Shown in pieces: positions 53,952 through 64,000 of a DNA stretch of 64,000 nt. This stretch comes from Acidimangrovimonas pyrenivorans (lineage in GTDB: Bacteria > Pseudomonadota > Alphaproteobacteria > Rhodobacterales > Rhodobacteraceae): assembly GCF_042643245.1 (NCBI RefSeq), contig NZ_JBHRSK010000016.1:62001-126000 (forward strand), read 5' to 3'. The notes below the pieces were generated by a model that was not told where the DNA came from, ran no database searches, and saw only the letters and a list, made by a program, of their open reading frames with translations. The position numbers and the translations under genes were made by a program. Each line of letters opens with the position of its first letter. Positions within the stretch are counted from its first letter, which is position 1.

Positions 53952-53977
53952 GGCAGCAAAGCAGGAAAGGATTTCCC

Positions 53978-54688
53978 ATGCGGCCTTCGGGACGACAGAT
54001 AAGCGATATGCGGCCAATTTCAATCGAAACGGGCGTGACAAAACATGCCGAGGGGTCGTGCCTGATCAAGTGCGGCGACACCCATGTCCTGTGCACCGCC
54101 TCGATCGAAGACCGGCCGCCGCCGTTCCTGCGCAATACCGGCCAGGGCTGGGTGACGGCCGAATACGGCATGTTGCCGCGCGCCACCAACACCCGCACCC
54201 GGCGCGAGGCCGCTTCAGGCAAGCAATCGGGCCGGACCCAGGAGATCCAGCGCCTGATCGGCCGCAGCCTGCGCGCCGGCATCGACCGGCTTGCCCTTGG
54301 CGAACGCCAGATCACCGTCGATTGCGACGTGATCCAGGCCGACGGCGGCACCCGCTGCGCCTCGATCACCGGCGGCTGGGTGGCGCTGCGCCTTGCCGTG
54401 AACAAGCTGCTCAAGGCCGGGCTGGTGACGTCCGACCCGATCCTCGACCATGTCGCCGCGGTCTCCTGCGGCATCTATGCCGGACAGCCGGTGCTCGACC
54501 TCGACTATGCCGAGGACAGCGAGGCCGGGACCGACGGCAACTTCATCCTCACCGGTCACGGCCGGCTGATCGAGGTGCAGATGTCGGCCGAGGGCGCAAC
54601 TTTCTCGCGCGAGGAGATGAACCAGCTGCTCGATCTGGCCGAGGCCGGCACCGCGCAGCTGATCGAAGCGCAGAAGGCAGCGATCTGA
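53978..54688 (+). CDS. rph: Ribonuclease PH
   Basis: Phosphorolytic 3'-5' exoribonuclease that trims tRNA 3' ends. From ATG 53978 it has 236 residues, beginning MRPSGRQISDMRPI, with the family motifs CTASIEDRPPPFLR, the phosphate-binding RTQEIQRLIGRSLRA and DCDVIQADGGTR. AGGAAAGG precedes the ATG. The stop overlaps the rdgB start by one base (TGATG). It is divergent from hrcA. Confidence 0.97.
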   Translation: MRPSGRQISDMRPISIETGVTKHAEGSCLIKCGDTHVLCTASIEDRPPPFLRNTGQGWVTAEYGMLPRATNTRTRREAASGKQSGRTQEIQRLIGRSLRAGIDRLALGERQITVDCDVIQADGGTRCASITGGWVALRLAVNKLLKAGLVTSDPILDHVAAVSCGIYAGQPVLDLDYAEDSEAGTDGNFILTGHGRLIEVQMSAEGATFSREEMNQLLDLAEAGTAQLIEAQKAAI

Positions 54689-55296
54689 TGCGGCGGTTCA
54701 CGGAAAAAGCGCTGCTGGTGGCAACCCATAACAGCGGCAAGCTGGAGGAAATCGCCAATCTGCTCGAGCCCTTCGGCATTTCCGTGACCTCCGCCGGAGA
54801 AATGGGCCTGCCCGAGCCGGAAGAGACCGAGACCACCTTCGTCGGCAATGCCCGGATCAAGGCCCATGCCGCTGCCAAGGCGACGGGACTGCCGGCGCTG
54901 GCCGACGATTCCGGGATCGAGATCGACGCTCTGGGCGGCGCTCCCGGCGTCTACACCGCCGATTGGGCCGAAACGCCTGATGGGCGCGATTTCGTCATGG
55001 CGATGACCAAAACCTGGGACAAGCTGGAAGCCGCGAACGCCCCGTTCCCGCGCACCGCCCGCTTCTGCTGCACCCTGGTGCTGGCCTGGCCCGACGGCCA
55101 TGACGAGGTGTTCGAAGGCCGGATGACGGGCCAGATCGTCTGGCCGATGCGCGGCGATCAGGGCCATGGCTACGATCCGATCTTCCAGCCCGATGGATAC
55201 GAACAAACGTTCGGCGAAATGGACCGCTGGGAGAAGAACAAGATCAGCCACCGCGCCGACGCCTTCCGCAAGCTGGTGAAGGGATGCTTCGCATGA
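54688..55296 (+). CDS. rdgB: XTP/dITP pyrophosphatase
   Basis: Removes non-canonical purine nucleotides (dITP, XTP) from the pool. 202 residues from ATG 54688: nucleotide-binding ATHNSGKLEEI, then ADDSGIEIDALGGAPGVYTADWA and the C-terminal SHRADAFRKL motif. Overlaps rph by one base and RidA by four, so a tight rph-rdgB-ridA-hemW operon is likely. Confidence 0.96.
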   Translation: MRRFTEKALLVATHNSGKLEEIANLLEPFGISVTSAGEMGLPEPEETETTFVGNARIKAHAAAKATGLPALADDSGIEIDALGGAPGVYTADWAETPDGRDFVMAMTKTWDKLEAANAPFPRTARFCCTLVLAWPDGHDEVFEGRMTGQIVWPMRGDQGHGYDPIFQPDGYEQTFGEMDRWEKNKISHRADAFRKLVKGCFA

Positions 55297-55673
55297 GCCG
55301 AAAACTAATTTCCTCTGGCTCGCCCTTCGAGGCGACGATGGGCTATTCCCGCGCCGTGGTGCAGGGCGACTGGTGCTTCGTCTCCGGCACCACCGGCTAT
55401 GACTATGCCAGCATGACGATGCCGGAAGACCCGGCCGAACAGGCGCGCAACTGCTTCGCCACCATCGCCAAGGTGCTGGACGAGGCCGGTTTCGCCATGG
55501 CCGACATCGTCCGGGTGCAATACACCGTCACCGACACCGCGCTTGTCGAGGTGATCGTTCCGGCACTGGGCGAGGCGCTTGGCGAAATCCGCCCTGCCGC
55601 CACCATGGTCATCGCCGACCTGATCAAGCCGGAAATGAAGATCGAGATCGAGGTCACGGCCTTTCGCGGCTGA
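55293..55673 (+). CDS. RidA-family (YjgF/YER057c) protein
   Basis: 126-residue member of the Rid superfamily, whose archetype RidA hydrolyses reactive enamine/imine intermediates. The sequence has VSGTTGYDYASM, a Rid-like ARNCFATIAKVLDEAGF and IEIEVTAFRG at the end. Not all subgroups keep the catalytic arginine; here the RPAATMVIADL position carries Arg-Pro-Ala. Overlaps rdgB by four bases. Confidence 0.85.
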   Translation: MSRKLISSGSPFEATMGYSRAVVQGDWCFVSGTTGYDYASMTMPEDPAEQARNCFATIAKVLDEAGFAMADIVRVQYTVTDTALVEVIVPALGEALGEIRPAATMVIADLIKPEMKIEIEVTAFRG

Positions 55674-55742
55674 GCCTCGATTGCGCAACAGGCTCCGACA
55701 CCCTAGATAATGCGCCGAACTCCACAGGATCGGCGCATCATC

Positions 55743-56900
55743 ATGGAAGACTGGCGCAACGGCGGCTTCGGGCTCTACCTGCATTGGCCCTTCTGCGCCT
55801 CGAAATGCCCCTATTGCGATTTCAACAGCCATGTCGTGGCCGAGATCGACCAGGGGCGCTGGCAAAAGGCCTATCTGAGCGAGATCGCCCGCCTCGGCGC
55901 CGAAACCGAGAGTCGCCTGCTCAACACCGTCTTCTTCGGCGGCGGCACCCCCAGCCTGATGGACCCCGATCTGGTCGCCGCGATCATCGAGACGATCCGC
56001 GCCACCTGGCCGATGGCCAACGACCTCGAAGTCACGCTCGAGGCCAATCCCGGCTCGGTCGAAGCCGGCCGCTTCCGCGGTTATCGCGAGGCCGGGGTCA
56101 ATCGCGTTTCCATGGGCCTGCAGGCGCTGAACGACGACGATCTGCGTCGTCTCGGCCGCCTCCACACCGTCGCCGAGGCCCGCGCCGCCTTCGACATCGC
56201 CCGCAATACCTTCGACCGGGTAAGTTTCGACCTCATCTATGCCCGCCAGCACCAGAGCCTCGCCGATTGGCGCGCCGAGCTGACCGAGGCGCTGTCGATG
56301 GCGGTCGATCACCTGTCGCTCTATCAACTGACCATCGAGGACGGCACCGCCTTCGGCGCCCGCGCCGCCGCCGGCAAGCTCAAGGGCCTGCCCGAGGACG
56401 ACAGCGCCGCCGACATGTATGCGGTGACGCAGGAGGTGACGGATGCGGCCGGCCTGAACGCCTACGAGGTTTCGAACCACGCCCGCCCCGGCGCCGAGTC
56501 GCGGCACAACCTGATCTACTGGCGCTATGGCGACTATGTCGGCATCGGCCCCGGCGCCCATGGCCGCCTCACCCTGAACGGCGGCCGGGTTGCCACCGAC
56601 ACGCCCACCGCGCCCCTGCCCTGGCTGAGCCAGGTCGAGACAAAGGGTCACGGGGAGCGCGAAAGACAGGCCTTGAGCTTGAAAGACCAGGCTTCGGAAT
56701 ACCTAATGATGGGGCTGAGGCTGGCCGAAGGGCTGGATCTCGCCCGCTATGCCTATTTGGCCGGAGAGTCGATAAATATGAATATTATCAATGATTTGGA
56801 AGATATTGGCATGGTCTGTAGCACGCCGGAGCGGCTGATCGCCACCGATCGCGGGCGGATGGTCCTCAACGCGGTGATCCGCGAACTTCTGGTGGCCTGA
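55743..56900 (+). CDS. hemW: HemW-like radical SAM protein
   Basis: Heme chaperone of the radical SAM family, often misnamed coproporphyrinogen oxidase. From ATG 55743 it has 385 residues with the cluster-binding CxxxCxxC at Cys18, Cys22 and Cys25 (PFCASKCPYC). FFGGGTPSLM, NPGSV and GVNRVSMGLQ are typical. The longer in-frame opening upstream starts before the SD site and is less likely. It lies at the end of the rph-rdgB-ridA operon. Confidence 0.93.
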   Translation: MEDWRNGGFGLYLHWPFCASKCPYCDFNSHVVAEIDQGRWQKAYLSEIARLGAETESRLLNTVFFGGGTPSLMDPDLVAAIIETIRATWPMANDLEVTLEANPGSVEAGRFRGYREAGVNRVSMGLQALNDDDLRRLGRLHTVAEARAAFDIARNTFDRVSFDLIYARQHQSLADWRAELTEALSMAVDHLSLYQLTIEDGTAFGARAAAGKLKGLPEDDSAADMYAVTQEVTDAAGLNAYEVSNHARPGAESRHNLIYWRYGDYVGIGPGAHGRLTLNGGRVATDTPTAPLPWLSQVETKGHGERERQALSLKDQASEYLMMGLRLAEGLDLARYAYLAGESINMNIINDLEDIGMVCSTPERLIATDRGRMVLNAVIRELLVA

Positions 56901-57254
56901 ATGCCCTGGATCTGGACGGCATTCGGCGGTCTGGCCCTCGCCCTCGGCGCCATCGGGATATTCCTGCCGCTGCTGCCGACGGTGCCTTTCCTGCTGCTCG
57001 CCGCCTTCTGTTTTGCCCGCTCCTCCGAACGGCTGCATGATTGGCTGCTCGGCCATCCCCTCTTCGGCCCGCCGATCGAGAACTGGCGCCAGAGCGGCGC
57101 CATCTCGCGCCGCGCCAAATGGGCGGCGAGCCTCTCGATCGCCGCCGCCTTCACCCTGTCGCTTGTCCTTGGCGTCAAGCCGCTGATCCTGGGAATTCAG
57201 GCCGTGACGCTGATCGCCGTCAGCCTGTTCATCTGGACCCGGCCAGAGGCGTAG
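56901..57254 (+). CDS. YbaN/DUF454 family inner membrane protein
   Basis: 117-residue protein with two or three membrane helices, starting MPWIWTAFGGLALALGAIG. It carries the LPLLPTVPFLLLAAFCFARSS signature of the YbaN (DUF454) family. It follows hemW with no gap. Its 3' end overlaps parB by 26 bases on the opposite strand. Function not established. Confidence 0.85.
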   Translation: MPWIWTAFGGLALALGAIGIFLPLLPTVPFLLLAAFCFARSSERLHDWLLGHPLFGPPIENWRQSGAISRRAKWAASLSIAAAFTLSLVLGVKPLILGIQAVTLIAVSLFIWTRPEA

Positions 57255-58216
57255 CGGTCAGCACCCGGCACAGCTCGTCCAGATCCTCGAGCGTCTTGTA
57301 GTTGATCACCAGCTGGCCCTCGCCGCTCTCGGCGCGATGGTTGATCAGCACCTTCATGCCCAGATTGGCGGCCAGGTCCGATTCCAGTGCCCGTGTATCG
57401 GCATCCTTTTCCGGCGCCGCCCGCCGCGGCGCCGCCGCGGCCTTCGCCGGCGCCTTGGCCAGCCTTTCGACCTCGCGCACCGAAAGCCCCTTGGCGATCA
57501 CCTTGCNCCGCCGCGGCCTTCGCCGGCGCCTTGGCCAGCCTTTCGACCTCGCGCACCGAAAGCCCCTTGGCGATCACCTTGCGGGCCAGTTCAACCGGGT
57601 TTTCGGTGGTGATCAGCGCCCTGGCATGGCCCGCGCTCAGCTTGCCTTCGCGCAAGTAGCCCAGAACCTCGTCCGGCAGCTGCAACAGCCGCATCACGTT
57701 GGCAATATGGCTGCGGCTTTTCGAAAGCCCCTCGGCCAGCTTTTCCTGGGTATGGCCGAAGCGTTCCATCAACTGGCGATAGGCCATCGCCTCTTCCACC
57801 GGGTTGAGGTCGGCGCGCTGGATGTTCTCGATGATTGCGACTTCCAGCACCTCGGTATCGCTGAAATCGCGCACCAGGACCGGGATCTCGTGCAGTTTCG
57901 CCAGTTGCGACGCCCGCCAGCGCCGTTCGCCGGCAACGATCTCGTAGCCGTCCGCGGTCTTGGGGTCGCGGCGGACGATCAGCGGCTGGATCACCCCCTT
58001 GGCACGGATCGAATCGGCCAGTTCCTCGAGCCCCTCGGGCGAGAAGTCGCGCCGCGGCTGGTCGGGATTGGGCCGGATCTTCTCGACCGGCACCATCATG
58101 TCGGGGCGCTTGGGCTTCTGCTCGCCGCTTTCGGTCGTCGTCGTCGGCGTCACATCGGCCATCAGCGCCGACAAGCCGCGCCCCAGCCCGCGTCGTTCGT
58201 TCTTTTTCTCGCTCAT
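57229..58216 (-). CDS. parB: ParB chromosome partitioning protein, frame broken by an assembly join
   Basis: Centromere-binding CTPase that spreads from parS. It starts MSEKKNERRGLGRGLSALM. It carries the ParB/Srx CTPase motifs EIVAGERRWRASQLA and ENIQRADLNPVEEA, then a helix-turn-helix QEKLAEGLSKSRSHIANVMRLL. Near residue 230 an N at 57507 sits in a duplicated 75-base segment and shifts the frame. Deleting 76 bases gives a continuous 303-residue protein ending LTATPLAGSR, with the dimerisation tail intact. As deposited, the frame is disrupted. Two parS sites lie nearby. The parA stop is 59 bases upstream. Confidence 0.9.
57432..57582. repeat. 75-bp direct duplication around an undetermined base
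   Basis: Bases 57432-57506 and 57508-57582 are identical by eye, separated by N at 57507. The unit length plus N is 76, not a multiple of three, so the parB frame is lost. This is the pattern of two contig ends overlapping by 75 bases that were joined with a placeholder N. Confidence 0.9.
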
Positions 58217-58275
58217 TCTCGCCTCCCGGCGGTGCGGGCAGGACGAAATGCGCCCTCCCCGCTCCGCGCCTTATG

Positions 58276-59074
<799 letters not shown>

Positions 59075-59082
<8 letters not shown>

Positions 59083-59697
59083 GCGCGAGTCCTCCGATAC
59101 TCAGAATGACGGCTTTGGGATCGGTCTTGCTGGGATGTTTCTGAACGTCGAAACGCCAATGCGCAAGGGCTTCCTCGATCTCCTGCGCATGAGCGGCGCC
59201 CTTGAGGAAAATCGCCCTGCCCTCCGGCGCCAAGTGGCGCGCGGCGTAGCCCAGAAGATCGTCGAGCGGGGCCAGCGCCCGGGCGGACACGGCATCCGCG
59301 CCCAACGGCGCGAGCGCCTCGATTCTCTCGGGCCGGACCTCGACCTGCACCCCGGTTTCGCGCGCGACGGTGGACAGGAAGGTCGCCTTGCGGATATCGC
59401 TTTCGACCAGAGTCACCCGCAACTCCGGTGCCGCTTCGGCGGCGAGGATGGCGATGACGAGGCCGGGAAAGCCGCCGCCGCTGCCCAGGTCGGCCCAGCT
59501 GCGCGCGCCCTCGGGCTTGAGGTCAAAAATCTGCGCCGAATCAAGGAAATGCCGCGTCCAGAGCTGGGCCAGCGTGGACTTCGAAACCAGGTTGATCGCC
59601 CCGTTCCACTTCTCCAGCAGTGCCGCATAACACTCCAGCCGCGCCAATGTTTCACGTGAAACAGGCCGCTGAGCCAGGAACGCCGCCTTGCCGCCGT

Positions 59698-59701
<4 letters not shown>
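59075..59701 (-). CDS. rsmG: 16S rRNA m7G527 methyltransferase
   Basis: Methylates G527 of 16S rRNA. 208 residues with the SAM motif WADLGSGGGFPGLVIAI and the N-terminal helical region LARLECYAALLEKWNGAINLVSKST. It overlaps mnmG by four bases (ATGA) and parA by eight. A parS site lies inside the coding sequence. Confidence 0.96.
59648..59663. other. parS site inside rsmG
   Basis: Perfect 16-bp palindrome TGTTTCACGTGAAACA, the ParB-binding consensus. It lies within the first 20 codons of rsmG, encoding part of VSRETL, and is 1.9 kb from the other site. Confidence 0.95.
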
Positions 59702-61566
<1,865 letters not shown>

Positions 61567-61568
61567 TC

Positions 61569-62858
61569 CTACTTCCCGATGCAGAAACTGGAGAAAATCT
61601 GGTCCAGGAGGTCCTCGACATCGACCCGCCCGACCAGCGAATCGAGCGCCCGGATCGCCGCCCGAAGCTCTTCCGCCGCCAGCTCTGCCCTGCTTGCCCC
61701 GTTCAATACCTCAAGCCGTGCCGATTCCATAGCCCCGATCGCGCGCAACACCGCCAGGCGATGGCGTTCGCGCGTGATCGTGGCGGCGCCGGTGGCGCGG
61801 CCTTCCAGCACCGATGTAATCCGGGCGATCAGATCTCCAAGGCCTTCGCCGGTTTTTCCGGAAATCCGCAGCCCCTCTCCCGCCGCCAGATCGGCTTTGC
61901 CCTGCACGATCAGGTCGTCCGGGTCCGGTTCCAGCCCTGCCGGCATCTGGCCATTCGCCAGCAAGAAAACCCGCAAATCGGCTTGCCGCGCCCGGGTCAG
62001 CGCGCGCTCGACGCCGATACCCTCGACCGCGTCCTCGGTTTCGCGCAGCCCGGCGGTGTCGAGCACGGTGACGGGCAGCCCACCGAGATTCATCCGTACC
62101 TCGATCACGTCGCGGGTCGTGCCGGCATGTTCCGAGGTGATCGCCGCCTCGCGCCCCGCCAACGCATTGAGCAAGGTCGACTTGCCGGCATTGGGCAGGC
62201 CGACGATCGCCACCTCGAAGCCGTCGCGAATCCGCTCGGCTACCTGGGCGCCCGCGGCCTCCTTGCGCAGGTCTTCCAGAACCCGGTCGATCAGCGTCAG
62301 AACCTCGGGCGAAACATCGACCGGAACCTCCTCGTCGGCGAAATCGATCGTTGCCTCGAGCAAGGCCGCCGCCCGGATCAGGTCACCGCGCCAGCTCTCG
62401 GCCCGCGCCCCGACGGCGCCGGACAGCACCCGCAGCGCCTGGCGTCGCTGCGCCTCGGTCTCGGAATCGATCAGATCGGCCAGACCTTCCACCTGCGCCA
62501 GGTCCAACCGGCCGTTTTCGAGCGCCCGGCGGGTGAATTCCCCCGGCTCCGCCAGCCGCAAATCGGGGAGCTCGCCCAAGGCCCGCAACACCGCGGAGAC
62601 CGTCGCGGTCGCGCCATGCAGCTGCAGCTCGGCCACCGCCTCGCCGGTGAAGCTGTGTCCCGGCTCGAACACCAGCACCAGCGCCTCGTCGAGCACCTCT
62701 CCCGTCGCATCGCGCAACAGCCGCAACCCGCTGCGCCGCGGCTCGGGCAGCGATCCGGCCAGCGCCCGCGCCGCGTCATGCGCCGCCGGGCCGGAGACGC
62801 GGATCACCGCCACCCCGGCCTTGCCGCGCGCGCTGGCCAAGGCGTAGATCGTGCTCAT
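61569..62858 (-). CDS. mnmE: tRNA modification GTPase MnmE
   Basis: 429-residue partner of MnmG. N-terminal tetrahydrofolate-binding domain, then an inserted G domain with GLPNAGKSTLLNAL, and the C-terminal CIGK motif whose cysteine is part of the active site. The start ATG is 62858, 32 bases after the rho stop. The stop is two bases before the mnmG GTG. Confidence 0.97.
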   Translation of the reverse strand: MSTIYALASARGKAGVAVIRVSGPAAHDAARALAGSLPEPRRSGLRLLRDATGEVLDEALVLVFEPGHSFTGEAVAELQLHGATATVSAVLRALGELPDLRLAEPGEFTRRALENGRLDLAQVEGLADLIDSETEAQRRQALRVLSGAVGARAESWRGDLIRAAALLEATIDFADEEVPVDVSPEVLTLIDRVLEDLRKEAAGAQVAERIRDGFEVAIVGLPNAGKSTLLNALAGREAAITSEHAGTTRDVIEVRMNLGGLPVTVLDTAGLRETEDAVEGIGVERALTRARQADLRVFLLANGQMPAGLEPDPDDLIVQGKADLAAGEGLRISGKTGEGLGDLIARITSVLEGRATGAATITRERHRLAVLRAIGAMESARLEVLNGASRAELAAEELRAAIRALDSLVGRVDVEDLLDQIFSSFCIGK

Positions 62859-62890
62859 TCTCGTCTAACCTATTGTTTTATAACAACAAG

Positions 62891-64000
62891 TCAGGTGTTC
62901 ATGGAGTCGAAGAACTCGGTGTTCGTCTTCGTCTGCTTGAGCTTCGAGATCAGGAACTCGATCGCATCCGTGGTCCCCATCGGGTTCAGGATGCGGCGCA
63001 GGACATAGGTCTTCTGCAGGTCCGACTTCTCGATCAGCAGGTCCTCTTTCCGGGTGCCGGACTTGAGGATGTCCATCGCCGGGAAGACGCGCTTGTCGGC
63101 CACTTTCCGGTCGAGGACGATCTCCGAGTTACCGGTGCCCTTGAATTCTTCGAAGATCACCTCGTCCATCCGGCTGCCGGTATCGATCAGCGCGGTGGCG
63201 ATGATGGTCAAGCTGCCGCCCTCCTCGATGTTCCGCGCCGCGCCGAAGAAGCGTTTCGGCCGCTGCAGCGCGTTGGCGTCGACACCGCCGGTCAGCACCT
63301 TGCCCGAGCTCGGCACCACGGTGTTGTAGGCGCGGCCCAGGCGGGTGATCGAGTCGAGCAGGATAACGACGTCGCGCTTGTGCTCGACCAGCCGCTTGGC
63401 CTTCTCGATCACCATCTCGGCCACCGCGACGTGGCGCGTCGCCGGTTCGTCGAAGGTCGAGGACACGACTTCGCCCTTCACGCTGCGCTGCATGTCGGTC
63501 ACCTCTTCGGGCCGCTCGTCGATCAGCAGCACGATCAGGTAGCACTCGGGATGGTTGGTCTCGATCGAATGGGCGATGTTCTGCAGCAGCACCGTCTTGC
63601 CGGTCCGCGGCGGCGCCACGATCAGCGCCCGCTGACCCTTGCCGATCGGCGAGACGAGGTCGATGATCCGGGCCGAGCGGTCCTTGATCGTCGGATCCTC
63701 GATTTCCATCTTCAGCCGCTCGTCGGGATAAAGCGGCGTCAGGTTGTCGAAATGCACCTTGTGACGGGCGCGTTCCGGACTGTCGAAGTTGATCTTGGTA
63801 ACGCGGGTCAGCGCGAAATAGCGCTCGTTCTCGCGCGGGGCCTGGATCACGCCCTCGATCGTGTCGCCGGTACGCAAGGAGAACTGGCGGATCATGTCGG
63901 GCGAGACATAGATGTCGTCGGGGCCCGGCAGGTAGTTGGCCTCGGGCGAGCGCAGGAAGCCGAAGCCGTCCTGCAGCACCTCGAGCACGCCGTCGCCGCC
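62891..64000 (-). CDS. rho: Transcription termination factor Rho (N-terminus beyond the window)
   Basis: Hexameric RNA-dependent ATPase that ends transcription. The visible C-terminal 370 residues contain the cold-shock-like RNA-binding segment (DGFGFLRSPEANYLPGPDDIYVSP), Walker A PPRTGKTV, LLIDERPEEVTDM, the Q-loop region GKVLTGGVDANALQRPK and the family end. The start codon lies beyond 64000. rho precedes mnmE in Rhodobacterales. Confidence 0.97.
   Translation of the reverse strand, partial: GGDGVLEVLQDGFGFLRSPEANYLPGPDDIYVSPDMIRQFSLRTGDTIEGVIQAPRENERYFALTRVTKINFDSPERARHKVHFDNLTPLYPDERLKMEIEDPTIKDRSARIIDLVSPIGKGQRALIVAPPRTGKTVLLQNIAHSIETNHPECYLIVLLIDERPEEVTDMQRSVKGEVVSSTFDEPATRHVAVAEMVIEKAKRLVEHKRDVVILLDSITRLGRAYNTVVPSSGKVLTGGVDANALQRPKRFFGAARNIEEGGSLTIIATALIDTGSRMDEVIFEEFKGTGNSEIVLDRKVADKRVFPAMDILKSGTRKEDLLIEKSDLQKTYVLRRILNPMGTTDAIEFLISKLKQTKTNTEFFDSMNT

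Noticed and set aside
53848..53977. CIRCE element in the hrcA-rph gap
   Set aside because: No TTAGCACTC-N9-GAGTGCTAA-like repeat is seen.
57197..58216. Biological frameshift or programmed duplication in parB
   Set aside because: An undetermined base sits exactly between two identical 75-bp segments; an assembly join explains it better.

Overview
The window is a GC-rich, densely packed stretch of an alphaproteobacterial chromosome. It is most likely a member of the Rhodobacterales (Paracoccaceae or Roseobacteraceae type). The main evidence is two gene orders: kdsD-lptC-lptA-lptB-rpoN-hpf-ptsN at the left end and rho-mnmE-mnmG-rsmG-parA-parB at the right end. Supporting evidence is a DUF2783 gene, a Gly/Ser-rich 59-residue exported protein and recurring GAGTATTT-type palindromes between genes. 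Two perfect 16-bp parS sites lie in rsmG and at the mnmG start, so the right end is probably close to the replication origin. I see no rRNA, tRNA, CRISPR array, transposase, integrase or prophage gene.

Layout: 0-5.4 kb, lipopolysaccharide (Kdo, Lpt export), a divergent sigma-54, ribosome hibernation factor and PTS-Ntr IIA. 5.4-13.2 kb, an iron-type alcohol dehydrogenase, an HlyD/FtsX/ATPase ABC exporter, a MarR regulator and a FAD hydroxylase plus DUF2783 pair. 13.2-19.9 kb, three genes encoding two transglutaminase-fold proteins and a circularly permuted ATP-grasp/alpha-E fusion; this predicted peptide-ligation or peptide-modification system has no assigned substrate and is the least understood coherent system here. 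20-26 kb, dapA, a soluble lytic transglycosylase, an EamA transporter and a divergent mnmD/FAD-oxidase pair that corresponds to a split MnmC. 26-31 kb, a comF-grxC-nitrilase-marR operon, an NDUFAF5-like methyltransferase, hemH and small genes. 31-33 kb, two L,D-transpeptidases flanking a CAP-domain lipoprotein. 33-41 kb, a long minus-strand run (hslO, CoA-type Nudix, cca, two ABC half-transporters, a TrmA/RlmD-type RNA methyltransferase) with mostly 4-nt overlaps. 41-49 kb, ilvA, two exported or membrane unknowns, argG, a sulfotransferase-like gene, a class IV aminotransferase and maeB. 49-57 kb, mutS, grpE-hrcA, rph-rdgB-ridA-hemW and a YbaN-type membrane protein. 57-64 kb, the oriC-proximal parB-parA-rsmG-mnmG-mnmE-rho block, with rho cut by the window edge.

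Functional links: mnmE and mnmG make cmnm5U in tRNA, and mnmD plus the divergent FAD oxidase could finish the pathway, so a full wobble-uridine route may be encoded in one window. Slt, two Ldt proteins and the CAP protein point to envelope remodelling. The parB gene is interrupted by an undetermined base inside a 75-bp direct duplication; removing one repeat unit restores a 303-residue ParB, so this is almost certainly a contig-join artefact. Most of the rest is ordinary core genome.
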